This document shows, one piece after another, positions 7,183-14,147 of a DNA stretch of 64,000 bases. How positions within the stretch are numbered: the stretch's first letter is position 1; every line of letters begins with the position of its first letter. The DNA is from CAZAFC01 sp964484675 (GTDB lineage: Bacteria > Patescibacteriota > Saccharimonadia > Saccharimonadales > UBA4665): positions 124,001 to 188,000 of the forward strand of contig CAZAFC010000001.1 in assembly GCA_964484675.1 (NCBI GenBank), in the 5' to 3' direction. Under the pieces are notes generated by a model. The model was not told the origin of the DNA. It ran no database searches and saw only the letters and a program-made list of their open reading frames with translations. The translations under genes and the position numbers were made by a program.

Positions 7183-8029
7183 GATGCTCCGCCTCCTCGA
7201 CCCCAAGCACCGCCAGTCGACCCGTCGGACTTTTGAGTACCTCGATCGGCGCGCCATACAGCTGCGACAGCCTGTCGCTCGTCACAATCTGTTCCGGCTT
7301 GCCGCTCGCGATCTTGCCATTAGCGATATAAATAATGCGATCGACGACCGGCAGCAGCGGATTGATGTCGTGCGCGATGAGCAGCACGACGATATTTTGG
7401 CGCTGGGCGACGTCGCTCACCAGGCGCACGAGCTGCGTCTCGCGCCGAATGTCGAGATTGGCAAGCGGCTCATCGAGCAGCAAGATGTCCGGCTGGCCCA
7501 CGAGCGCCTGCGCCAAAAACACGCGTTGCAATTCACCGCCCGACAATTGCGCGAGCGGCCGATGCGCGAGCGCCGCGCCGTCCACCTGCTCAAGTGCTTC
7601 AAGTGCCTGCGCGCGCTCCAGACGGCTCGCTCGTGGCAAGCTAAATCCGAGCTGGCCAGCCCGAATCCCGAGCCGCACGTATTCGACCGCCTCGATCCGC
7701 GAATCAGCATCAATAAACCGGCGCTGGGGCACGTAGCCAACACGCGGATTGCCGCGCCGCGGCTTCTCGCCAAAGAGCAGCAGCTCGCCGGCCGCCGGCC
7801 GCGCAAGGCCGAGGATCAGCCGAAACAGCGTCGTTTTGCCCGCCCCATTGCTGCCGAGCAAACCGATGAATTCGCCCGGTCGCACCGTAAAGTCCGCGCC
7901 CGCCCACACCATTTTTCCGCGGTAGCCAGCGCTCAGGCCGCGCGCGGCGATCAGCTCGGCGCCGAGCTCAGCGCTCATGCGGGCTGCCGGTTTTTGGTTG
8001 TCAGTTGGTTGCTGCATCGTTTGGCTCAT
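7172..8029 (-). CDS. Metal-type ABC transporter ATP-binding protein
   Basis: 285 aa. Walker A GSNGAGKTT near 61, signature LSGGELQR near 158, Walker B ILLLDEP near 178 and H-loop AHD near 210 are all intact, so it should hydrolyse ATP and power the adjacent permease. The start is set at ATG 8029, 4 nt after the binding-protein stop (8034), although in-frame codons exist upstream. Metal identity cannot be read from this subunit. Confidence 0.92.
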   Translation of the reverse strand: MSQTMQQPTDNQKPAARMSAELGAELIAARGLSAGYRGKMVWAGADFTVRPGEFIGLLGSNGAGKTTLFRLILGLARPAAGELLLFGEKPRRGNPRVGYVPQRRFIDADSRIEAVEYVRLGIRAGQLGFSLPRASRLERAQALEALEQVDGAALAHRPLAQLSGGELQRVFLAQALVGQPDILLLDEPLANLDIRRETQLVRLVSDVAQRQNIVVLLIAHDINPLLPVVDRIIYIANGKIASGKPEQIVTSDRLSQLYGAPIEVLKSPTGRLAVLGVEEAEHHAA

Positions 8030-8033
8030 TATA

Positions 8034-8981
8034 TCATTGCCCCTGCGCGCGGACGTCCGCAAGCGCACTCGTCAGCGCCGCAACCTCGCCGTTCATCCAA
8101 TCTTGAAATCGCATCGTGGGTGGCTGAATTGTCTCGGTAACGCCGATCGTCGGTATGTGCTGCGCGGCGGCGAGCTGCTTGATATTTTCAGTGAGCGGTG
8201 TGATAGTTTGCTCGTTATACACCAAGATTTTCGGCTGACGCGCGGCGAGCTGCTGCTGAAACTCAGCCACGCTCGCGGCCGTCGGATCATTGCCCTCAGC
8301 GACTGCCTGCGTAAAAGCGCTCGGCGAAACGACCTCCAAACCAGCCGCCTGGGCCAGATATGCGAAGATGTCCTCGGTGGCTGCGACCGGCGTGCCAGCA
8401 AAATGCTGCTTGATGTCCGCGATTTGCCGCTGATAGTTAGCGAGCGATGCCTGGAGCGCGCTGGCCTGGCCGCGGAAATAGCCAGCATCATTGGGGTCGA
8501 TCTGAATCAAATCTTGCTCCATCTGCACAACCACCCGATTCACATACGCCGGGCTGTACCAAAAGTGCGGGTTGTCGCCGTTTTTTTTGCCGAGCAGCGT
8601 CGCCACGGTGAGCACCGTACGCTCAGCCGGACGTGCTGTGTTCGCCGACAACAGCGTCTGCGCCCAGGCATCGTAGCCGGCGCCGTTGAGCACTACATAG
8701 CGTGCGCTCGCGAAAGCCCGCGCGTCGGTGGTGTTACTTTCGTATTCATGCGGGTCCGCGTTCGGGTCGGACACGATACTTAACACGTTAACCTTATCGC
8801 CACCGAGCTGCGACACCAAACTTCCCCAGAAATTCTCCGCCGCCACGACCTGAATCCGCCCGTCGTTCACGGCCATTTTCCGCACATGCCCGGCACGCAC
8901 CGCCGCCACGCAGCTCGCGATTGCCACCAGCACAATCATGCCGGCTGCCAATCTTCTCAGCATCATTGTATTCGTTTTCAC
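8034..8981 (-). CDS. Metal ABC transporter substrate-binding lipoprotein (TroA/ZnuA family)
   Basis: 315 aa. The N-terminal hydrophobic stretch ends in IASC (Cys24), a plausible lipobox. Cluster A-I features include DPHEYE near 77 and NPHFWY near 137, whose histidines are usual metal ligands, plus a GVTETI motif near 280. The His-rich loop of true ZnuA is absent, so Zn versus Mn is unresolved. GTG 8981 is preferred because a -10 box (TAAGCT, 8988-8993) with -35 TTGCAG and an 18-nt spacer ends 6 nt upstream. First gene of the transporter operon. Confidence 0.9.
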   Translation of the reverse strand: MKTNTMMLRRLAAGMIVLVAIASCVAAVRAGHVRKMAVNDGRIQVVAAENFWGSLVSQLGGDKVNVLSIVSDPNADPHEYESNTTDARAFASARYVVLNGAGYDAWAQTLLSANTARPAERTVLTVATLLGKKNGDNPHFWYSPAYVNRVVVQMEQDLIQIDPNDAGYFRGQASALQASLANYQRQIADIKQHFAGTPVAATEDIFAYLAQAAGLEVVSPSAFTQAVAEGNDPTAASVAEFQQQLAARQPKILVYNEQTITPLTENIKQLAAAQHIPTIGVTETIQPPTMRFQDWMNGEVAALTSALADVRAQGQ

Positions 8982-8987
8982 ACTGAC

Positions 8988-9044
8988 AGCTTAGCCGAGA
9001 TGCGCATATTTCTGCAAATTAGTCGCAATACATAGCGCATCTGC
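8988..9044 (-). promoter_or_regulatory. Promoter and inverted repeat upstream of the metal transporter
   Basis: GATGCGC and GCGCATC form a spaced inverted repeat (about 8999-9044) that encloses the -35 box, a layout fitting a repressor site such as a Zur/MntR-type regulator. The rest of the gap to 9242 holds a TTACTCGAGTAA palindrome (9181-9192) and an A/T-rich TGATAATTGATTA stretch, but no gene. Confidence 0.4.
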
Positions 9045-9210
9045 AACGCACGCGCCCAAGTGCCAAAAACTATTCCTTGTATGGTGCAGAGTTTTTGAAA
9101 ACTGCCTTCCAGCGCCGGCCACGCACAATAAATAATTAGGAAAACGCGTATCAACTGCCGGCAAAAGATATTGCCGATACTTACTCGAGTAATGATAATT
9201 GATTAAATGA

Positions 9211-9225
9211 TGATATGTAAGATGC
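9211..9225. repeat. Left arm of a 15-bp inverted repeat flanking the 9286 gene
   Basis: TGATATGTAAGATGC; its exact reverse complement lies at 10158-10172, 932 bp away. The pair encloses one complete gene with its 3' hairpin. No target duplication is obvious. Confidence 0.55.
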
Positions 9226-9242
9226 GCGGGCGAGCGTGAGCG

Positions 9243-9283
9243 TTGGGGCGAGCAGTCGCTTGCTTTGCTGACTGCCCGCCCAA
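9243..9283 (-). terminator. 3' hairpin of the 9286 gene
   Basis: On the minus strand TTGGGCGGGCAGTC pairs with GACTGCTCGCCCCAA (one G-U, one bulge) across a 12-nt loop, 3 nt after the stop. No U tract follows, so it may be a stability element rather than a terminator. Confidence 0.6.
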
Positions 9284-9285
9284 AC

Positions 9286-10047
9286 TCATGCACGTGCTCG
9301 CGAGTCGGCTCGGCTGGCCCTCTGCGGCCGTGCCCGCACCCACTCGGCCATGGTCAGCAGCTGCTGCGGATGTACGACGCTCGCATCCTCGCCACTCGAA
9401 TTTGACAGCATGCAGGTGGTCGCCGCTCCAGTCGTGATCAATTGCTCAACGGCCCACTGGTGGTACACTTCGCAGAGGATGTCGGTGATCGTGACCCTGT
9501 TGTCGAACTCGGCACTTAGGTTGTGGTTGAACTCAAGATACGGCTGGAGGTTGCGCTCAGGCAAGACTTGCCGCCACGCAGCATGATACATTGCAGCCTC
9601 TCGACGGAGCATGTCCCTGTACGAGTGCCCTGCCTCGAATGCCGCCGTCATTTCCAGGTTGCCCTGTGAGTCGAAGATCGAAGGCGGATTGAACTCCAGA
9701 GATTCGACGTCCGTCGCCGCCAACCGTTCGGTCGCCGCCGGCGTGATCAGATACGAGGCGTACGACTCATGGCCGTAGCCGCTGCTCGGCGTCCACATCA
9801 GTTGCTGGCGCAGATAGAGCGAGCCATCCTCAGCCGCGACAACGCGGAGCATCGTTTCGGCCGGCACCGTGCGACCCGCGATGATGTCTGGAACCTGGCG
9901 CGACTCATAGAAGTCATCACCGGGCCCATCGAAGCAATGCTCGCTCCCATCTGGTGTCCGATGCGTTTCGTGGTAGTACGAGTTGCACGTCGAACCAAAC
10001 GCGTATATGTCGTTGAACGCGTCCATGACTCCCGGCAAGGTCGTCAT
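9286..10047 (-). CDS. Hypothetical protein
   Basis: 253 aa, not recognised. No signal peptide or transmembrane segment. It is rich in aromatic and acidic residues, with CNSYYHETHRTPDG near 22, and a DILCEVYHQWAVEQL helix near 193. ATG 10047 is chosen over the longer frame because AGGAG lies 7 nt upstream. Codons are strongly G/C-ending compared with the metal transporter next door. The gene is enclosed by the 9211/10158 inverted repeat and has a CTCAAGAA-N8-TTCTTGAG repeat in its promoter region. Confidence 0.7.
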   Translation of the reverse strand: MTTLPGVMDAFNDIYAFGSTCNSYYHETHRTPDGSEHCFDGPGDDFYESRQVPDIIAGRTVPAETMLRVVAAEDGSLYLRQQLMWTPSSGYGHESYASYLITPAATERLAATDVESLEFNPPSIFDSQGNLEMTAAFEAGHSYRDMLRREAAMYHAAWRQVLPERNLQPYLEFNHNLSAEFDNRVTITDILCEVYHQWAVEQLITTGAATTCMLSNSSGEDASVVHPQQLLTMAEWVRARPQRASRADSRARA

Positions 10048-10157
10048 GCGAGCTCCTAACCCCCACAGGCATCCAGCCTCCAATAGTGGCTCCATGCGGT
10101 GCACGGAGATGAGGGCGGCAGGCATTACCGCGTAGCGCCCGCTGCCCTCATCTCATT

Positions 10158-10172
10158 GCATCTTACATATCA
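10158..10172. repeat. Right arm of the 15-bp inverted repeat flanking the 9286 gene
   Basis: GCATCTTACATATCA, exact reverse complement of 9211-9225. It overlaps the likely -10 region of the 9286 gene, so a regulatory role is as possible as a mobile-element terminus. Confidence 0.55.
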
Positions 10173-10177
10173 AAGTA

Positions 10178-10201
10178 CTCAAGAAAGCAACCCTTCTTGA
10201 G
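10178..10201 (-). promoter_or_regulatory. Operator-like inverted repeat upstream of the 9286 gene
   Basis: CTCAAGAA and TTCTTGAG separated by 8 nt, perfectly symmetric and near the presumed -35 region. Fits a dimeric repressor or activator site; the regulator is unknown. Confidence 0.4.
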
Positions 10202-10249
10202 GTAATCTATATAGTAAAACGATATACCCATCTCGTCAATCAGACACAT

Positions 10250-10304
10250 CCCGCTGTTTCGCTGTTTTCAGCTCGTCAGCATGAGTTCACTCATGGACAG
10301 CAGG
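10250..10304 (-). ncRNA. Type III hammerhead ribozyme, copy 2
   Basis: Minus strand: stem III arms (10297-10304 and 10250-10257) give 8 pairs with one G-U. The cleavage triplet is GUC with C17 at 10296. Stem I is CAUGAG-UGAA-CUCAUG (10280-10295), core CUGACGA (10273-10279), stem II GCUG-AAAA-CAGC (10261-10272) and GAAA (10257-10260). All conserved core nucleotides are present. It lies 105 nt behind the stop of the alpha-CTD-like gene 10409-10894, so self-cleavage would cut that mRNA's 3' UTR. Confidence 0.93.
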
Positions 10305-10313
10305 AGGAGAAGC

Positions 10314-10365
10314 GGCAACCGGAAAGGCATGCAAGCGAACTTGCGAATGTGCCCTTCCGGCTGCC
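10314..10365 (-). other. Stable hairpin between alpha-CTD-like gene and hammerhead copy 2
   Basis: GGCAGCCGGAAGGGCA pairs with TGCCTTTCCGGTTGCC through two G-U pairs that exist only in minus-strand RNA (A-C on the plus strand), with GCAAG-N4-CTTGC at the tip. It ends 10 nt before ribozyme stem III and would cap the cleaved mRNA. Confidence 0.65.
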
Positions 10366-10408
10366 TATTCCCTCGGGGATGATCGACGATCGTCAGCCTT
10401 GATGCCGG

Positions 10409-10894
10409 CTACACAGCCAGGTCATCTCCCCTGAGCGTGTAGCCGTTCTCGCGGAATTTCTGCCTGATCTCCTCGAGCGCCTTCTCGCCGAGGTAGATAA
10501 TGTCAAGCAGGTCGTCAACCGGCCGGCCGAGAACGGCACGTATGGTAGACAGCCCTTCTCGGATGAGGCAGTTCGTAGACCGCACCGTCATCCCGAGGTC
10601 AAGGATCGACGTGTCCGGCGGCACCTTGGCGCTCTTCGCCTGGACGTCGGGGTCGTACGGATCGCTGGGCGCGTCCTCATCCAGCACTTCCAAGTTCCCG
10701 CTGCGCGCAATGCCGCCCGCGGCGTAGCCTCGGTCGTAAGACTCCGCATTCGTCTCCTGGCTTCCCTGGCGGCGACCCTCTTCGAGGCCGCGCTCGTAGG
10801 CCGCCAGCGCGACATCTTCGGGATGATGCGGCGCAGCCTCGAGAGACGCGCGAACCCATGTCACGATGTTGCTACGCTCGTCTTCGTCGGCCAT
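10409..10894 (-). CDS. Stand-alone RNA polymerase alpha-CTD-like protein
   Basis: 161 aa. Residues ~95-152 match the alpha subunit C-terminal domain: ILDLGMTVRSTNCLIREG, then LLDIIYLGEKALEEIRQKF and GYTLRG. Positions equivalent to E. coli R265 and N268 (VRSTN), the glycine of LGEK and its lysine, used for UP-element and activator contacts, are kept. There is no alpha N-terminal assembly domain. The N-terminal helix AYERGLEEGRRQG is shared with the 12287-12712 protein. By inference it may bind promoter DNA or compete with alpha. SD AAGGAG precedes ATG 10894; hammerhead copy 2 follows. Confidence 0.85.
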   Translation of the reverse strand: MADEDERSNIVTWVRASLEAAPHHPEDVALAAYERGLEEGRRQGSQETNAESYDRGYAAGGIARSGNLEVLDEDAPSDPYDPDVQAKSAKVPPDTSILDLGMTVRSTNCLIREGLSTIRAVLGRPVDDLLDIIYLGEKALEEIRQKFRENGYTLRGDDLAV

Positions 10895-10968
10895 GCTTCT
10901 CCTTCGTTTGTGAGCGCAAGCTTACGCTCCGCTCTGGTACGACAACACGGATTTCGCGAGTCAAATAT

Positions 10969-10997
10969 ATTATAGAATCGCAGAGTTTAACCGTCAA
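10969..10997 (-). promoter_or_regulatory. Promoter of the 10409 alpha-CTD-like gene
   Basis: Minus-strand TTGACG (10992-10997), 17-nt spacer, TATAAT (10969-10974), a near-perfect sigma70-type promoter giving a leader of about 68 nt. Confidence 0.8.
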
Positions 10998-11127
10998 ATT
11001 GCCCCCTGGCGTCGGCATGGCAATCCGCCCCATTTTGCGCCACAGACGGCGAATAGGATAAACCTACGCACAGAAACGAGCTTTTCAGCTTCCTAAAGCC
11101 AGAACTCATTCTGAATTTGGGGAACTG

Positions 11128-11197
11128 CCAGGGAACGATGCACGAAAAAGATACGAGCGCGATGCTCAGCGTCAGATTCACGTCACCGCTCCCTGGA
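11128..11197 (-). other. Long inverted repeat behind the 11219 gene
   Basis: CCAGGGAACG and CGCTCCCTGG close a 70-nt region just 3' of the 11219 stop (minus strand). It probably serves as the 3' hairpin of that gene. No gene is visible between it and the promoter at 10969-10997. Confidence 0.45.
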
Positions 11198-11218
11198 CTT
11201 ACCGTTCTCTGTCGACGA

Positions 11219-11884
11219 CTAGGTCGTCCAGTATCCTACCGACATGGCGTGACGCTTCCAGCTGTCGAGCTCCTCGCAGGTGCAAGCGTACTCGGGCTGG
11301 CCGCAGACGCCGGGGCACTCCTCAGCCTCCTGGCGGTCGTCGTGCAAATCGTCCAAGTCGTCTTCCGGTTCGTCCGACTCGTCGGGCTCGTCTTCCGCGG
11401 CGGGACAGGCGCAGGGGTCGCTCATGCAGTTCCAGCACGAAGTATCGTGCTCGTCACACTTGCTGCTGTAGGTGTTGTTATGCCTGAAGCAGTCGAGCTG
11501 GGTGCAGAGGCCGGCCAGAAAATCGGCGATGGCTTCCTGGCGGTCGAGTTCGGCGTAGTGAGCTTCCATGCTGGCCGCGGTCTGGGCTGCCAGTTCGGTG
11601 TCGCGGGCGGCCCACATGACTTCGATCTCCGCCTGTATCTGGCGGCAGCGCTGGTGGAAAGGGTCGGCCGGCGATAGCACCGGGAGGCCGCAAGCATCCG
11701 CGCCCTCGCAGAGCGGGAACGTCTGCACGCCGAGGATGAACTCCTGGATGGCGGTGCGCAGCTGCGCGGCCTTGCCGAAACGGTGGCAGTACCGCATGTC
11801 CAGCTGCCGGGCAATCCGGACGCTGGCTCTCTTCGCACCGAGGCCGTGCAGGCCCTTGAAACCGAGCAAATACAGGCGGTGCAT
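11219..11884 (-). CDS. Hypothetical cysteine-rich acidic-tail protein
   Basis: 221 aa, not recognised. The first ~120 residues are helical (IARQLDMRYCHRFGKAAQL near 24). The middle carries C/H clusters suited to metal binding: CDEHDTSCWNCMSDPCAC near 141 and CPGVCGQPEYACTC near 189. Between them is a run of Asp and Glu (DEPDESDEPEDDLDDL). ATG 11884 with GGAG is preferred over an upstream in-frame ATG without SD. It lies between the two alpha-CTD-like genes on the same strand but has its own promoter. Confidence 0.7.
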   Translation of the reverse strand: MHRLYLLGFKGLHGLGAKRASVRIARQLDMRYCHRFGKAAQLRTAIQEFILGVQTFPLCEGADACGLPVLSPADPFHQRCRQIQAEIEVMWAARDTELAAQTAASMEAHYAELDRQEAIADFLAGLCTQLDCFRHNNTYSSKCDEHDTSCWNCMSDPCACPAAEDEPDESDEPEDDLDDLHDDRQEAEECPGVCGQPEYACTCEELDSWKRHAMSVGYWTT

Positions 11885-12034
11885 GCGTGCTCCTTCGGTC
11901 GTGTTGGACTGGATGCCTGATCGGGCATGAGCAAACGACATCGCGTCGCGTCTTGACGCCCGACCAGAATATGGTGACAGAGAATCTGGTAACGTACTTA
12001 AAGAGTTGGCTCTGCCACATCAAAAAGTGTATAT

Positions 12035-12043
12035 ATTATACCA
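12035..12043 (-). promoter_or_regulatory. Extended -10 promoter of the 11219 gene
   Basis: TGG-TATAAT on the minus strand (TATAAT at 12035-12040), an extended -10 with no clear -35. The leader would be about 145 nt. Confidence 0.55.
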
Positions 12044-12143
12044 TATGATTTACTCTCGCGCCAGACTGACACCATCTTTTGGCAAAGGCAATTGCCATGA
12101 TGCGGCTGGCAAGGATTGCGCACTCGATCTGCGCGTTTTTTGG

Positions 12144-12196
12144 TCGCTGTTTCGCTGTTTTCAGCTCGTCAGCATGAGTTCACTCATGGACAGCAA
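12144..12196 (-). ncRNA. Type III hammerhead ribozyme, copy 3
   Basis: Minus strand: stem III (12190-12196 with 12144-12150) 7 pairs, GUC cleavage triplet with C17 at 12189, stem I CAUGAG-UGAA-CUCAUG (12173-12188), core CUGACGA (12166-12172), stem II GCUG-AAAA-CAGC (12154-12165), GAAA (12150-12153). Stems I, II and core are identical to copy 2, while the flanks differ. It follows the alpha-CTD-like gene 12287-12712 by about 90 nt. Confidence 0.93.
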
Positions 12197-12212
12197 AGGG
12201 AGAAGAGCGACG

Positions 12213-12259
12213 GGCCGGAAAGGCGCGCAGCCGAGCTGCAGATTTGCGCCTTTCCGGCC
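12213..12259 (-). other. Stable hairpin between alpha-CTD-like gene and hammerhead copy 3
   Basis: GGCCGGAAAGGCGC (12213-12226) and GCGCCTTTCCGGCC (12246-12259) form a perfect 14-bp stem. Position, CCGGAAAGGC core and the CTTCTCC linker to the ribozyme match the hairpin at 10314-10365. Confidence 0.7.
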
Positions 12260-12286
12260 ATCGAGCATGCTGGCAAGCGCTTTTGG

Positions 12287-12712
12287 CTATGCGTGGTTGG
12301 ACTCGTAGTCCTCAGGAAGAGCTTCGCGAAGTCGATAGCCGATCGCGTCGAGTTTGGCTTTGAGCTCGTCGAGGCATTTATGGCCGAAATTCCTGATATC
12401 CAGGAGCTGGGCCACACTCTTGTCGAGAATGTCCCCGATCGTGTGGAGCTCTTCATTCTTGAGACGATTATGGGCAAGTACCGTCAGCTCGAGCTGTTCG
12501 ATGGGCGTGTCCAACGGCAGAAACGCGGAAGCCTCCTGGACCTTGGGGTCGGGCGGCACGATAGACAGCGTCACGGGGAGCTTCGCTACCCAGTCGCGGA
12601 CAGCATTAATACCCTCCTCGTACCCCAGGCGGCGACCCACTTCGAGACCGCGCTGATACGCCTGCTGAGAGCTGAGAGCAGCCTGGGCCCATGGCTCAAG
12701 TTCTTGCGTCAT
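12287..12712 (-). CDS. Stand-alone RNA polymerase alpha-CTD-like protein (paralogue)
   Basis: 141 aa. Residues ~72-130 match alpha-CTD closely: IEQLELTVLAHNRLKNEEL, HTIGDIL, LLDIRNFGHKCLDELKAKL, GYRLRE. Unlike the 10409 protein, the position equivalent to E. coli R265, the key DNA-contact residue, is Leu, while N268 and the NFG-HK turn remain. DNA binding may therefore be weaker or changed. The N-terminal motif AYQRGLEVGRRLGYEEG is shared with the paralogue. ATG 12712 with GGGAG/AAGGG SD is preferred over the longer frame. Confidence 0.85.
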   Translation of the reverse strand: MTQELEPWAQAALSSQQAYQRGLEVGRRLGYEEGINAVRDWVAKLPVTLSIVPPDPKVQEASAFLPLDTPIEQLELTVLAHNRLKNEELHTIGDILDKSVAQLLDIRNFGHKCLDELKAKLDAIGYRLREALPEDYESNHA

Positions 12713-12795
12713 ACCCTTCTCCCTTGTTCTCGAGCGCATATTTGGAGTTTGCACTCTGGGGGTGACTCCGTGAAAGGTCCACGAAGTTCTAACAT

Positions 12796-12824
12796 ATCAT
12801 ATACTGTGGGTTATTTTCTGCAAA
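12796..12824 (-). promoter_or_regulatory. Promoter of the 12287 alpha-CTD-like gene
   Basis: Minus-strand TTTGCA (12819-12824), 17-nt spacer, TATGAT (12796-12801). It shares ACATATCA with the 9211/10158 repeat arms. The gap from 12825 to 12973 shows nothing else. Confidence 0.6.
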
Positions 12825-12973
12825 CAAAACTTTATAACATCGCAGACATACTAGCTACGCCAAAAGGCACGAGGCGCTGCCGGACAACGGTTAGCACCTG
12901 CCGCCACTTGTCTGCCGGCCGTCTACGCATGCACACTTTAGGGCCGAGATTCGGTACTAAGTGGTGAAGTGGA

Positions 12974-13029
12974 AGGGCAACGTAATGCGTGGGTGCAGTC
13001 GCTATTTGCGACGCGCAGTACGTTGCCCT
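12974..13029 (-). terminator. 3' hairpin of the 13122 gene
   Basis: AGGGCAACGTA (12974-12984) and TACGTTGCCCT (13019-13029) form an 11-bp stem with an inner GCAGTCGC/GCGAC hairpin. There is no U tract and no hammerhead core. Confidence 0.55.
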
Positions 13030-13121
13030 CCTGGGATGTGGTCCCTCGGCCAGAGTGATGTGCGGAAGCGCACGTCTGATGACTTTGTCACTCGCAAAGA
13101 TGCTACTCCATGCTGTCCCAA

Positions 13122-14057
13122 CTACCCGACCTGGCGCACGCGGATGTCGCCGGTGCCCATAACGCGCTTGGTTGGCCGTTCGCGAACATGGGCGACCTTG
13201 ATGTCGCCGGAGTCCTTGGTGGTGAGGGTGGCGCGCTGGGCGACGCCGCCAACCTTCACGTCGCCAGAGTCGTTGACGGTTACCGTGAGAGTGCTGATGG
13301 CACCGCTCTTGATGGTTACGTCGCCGGCATCCTGGATCAAGACGACGGCACTGCCGTTGACCTCCGAGACGCGAATCTTGCCGGTGCCGCGTGACGTGAG
13401 GTTGACGTCAGCCATGCGGCCGGCCTTGATGTCGCCAACCCCGAACACGCAGGCCGTGAGCGAGCCATCGACGTCGCCGATGAGGACATCGTCGTCGTCG
13501 CTGTTGACCGAAATGGGCGCGCCCACGGGGACCTTGACGGTCACCTGGGTGACACTGCCGCCCTCGACGATGGTTATGCCGCCACCGGACAAATTGCTCA
13601 CGAACATATCGCCGGTACTGACGAAATTCCGCCGGCCACGGCTGTACGTGCTATCGCCAGCCGATGAGATCATCATGCCAGTTCGGCCAGGCGAGCCGCC
13701 GCTGATGATGAGCGTGTTGTCACGCACGCTAGCGCGAATCGCCTTGACCTCATTTTTCGGGCCGGAGATTGTCACTTCCATACCGAAACCCCGATAGGGC
13801 TCGACGGTGACCGTGGCAGCGACCCGCTCGAGCGCCAAGCTGGAAGCCTGGTACCGCTCGGGGCCGTTGGTGACGATGTCGCTGGCCGTGCTGCCGCTCG
13901 CGCCGATGCTGATCCCGCCCAGACCGCGGTTGACGACCTGTCTGGTGGCGATATCGCACCAACTGCCGTCGGTGAACTCGACCCGCGTGTCAATGATGTT
14001 CTGCACACGCTTGTCGGAATACACCGGCACGTTGTTGATAGTCGCAACGAGCTCCAT
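13122..14057 (-). CDS. Beta-helix-like protein of the DUF4097/DUF2807 (GIN-domain) type
   Basis: 311 aa without signal peptide. The C-terminal two thirds repeat a short strand motif with the pattern SGDIKV/GDVKVGG about every 20 residues (GDIKAGRM, GTGKIRVSEV, AGDVTIKS, SGDVKVGG, SGDIKVAHV, GTGDIRVRQV). This fits right-handed beta-solenoid adhesin-like domains. Related domains occur in surface or cytoplasmic proteins of unknown role. SD AGGAGGT precedes ATG 14057. It is the last of four minus-strand unknown genes and lies immediately beside tmRNA. Confidence 0.7.
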   Translation of the reverse strand: MELVATINNVPVYSDKRVQNIIDTRVEFTDGSWCDIATRQVVNRGLGGISIGASGSTASDIVTNGPERYQASSLALERVAATVTVEPYRGFGMEVTISGPKNEVKAIRASVRDNTLIISGGSPGRTGMMISSAGDSTYSRGRRNFVSTGDMFVSNLSGGGITIVEGGSVTQVTVKVPVGAPISVNSDDDDVLIGDVDGSLTACVFGVGDIKAGRMADVNLTSRGTGKIRVSEVNGSAVVLIQDAGDVTIKSGAISTLTVTVNDSGDVKVGGVAQRATLTTKDSGDIKVAHVRERPTKRVMGTGDIRVRQVG

Positions 14058-14147
14058 TCTGGGACACCTCCTGTTGTAGCACGAGATGGAACGAAACGAG
14101 AAACTCTCGAATCGACTATATTATATCATAAAATGGGCACAAATATA

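Noticed and set aside
8060..8080. CTGACGAG hammerhead-core-like string on the minus strand
   Set aside because: It is inside the metal-binding-protein coding sequence, has no following stem II/GAAA and no flanking stem I.
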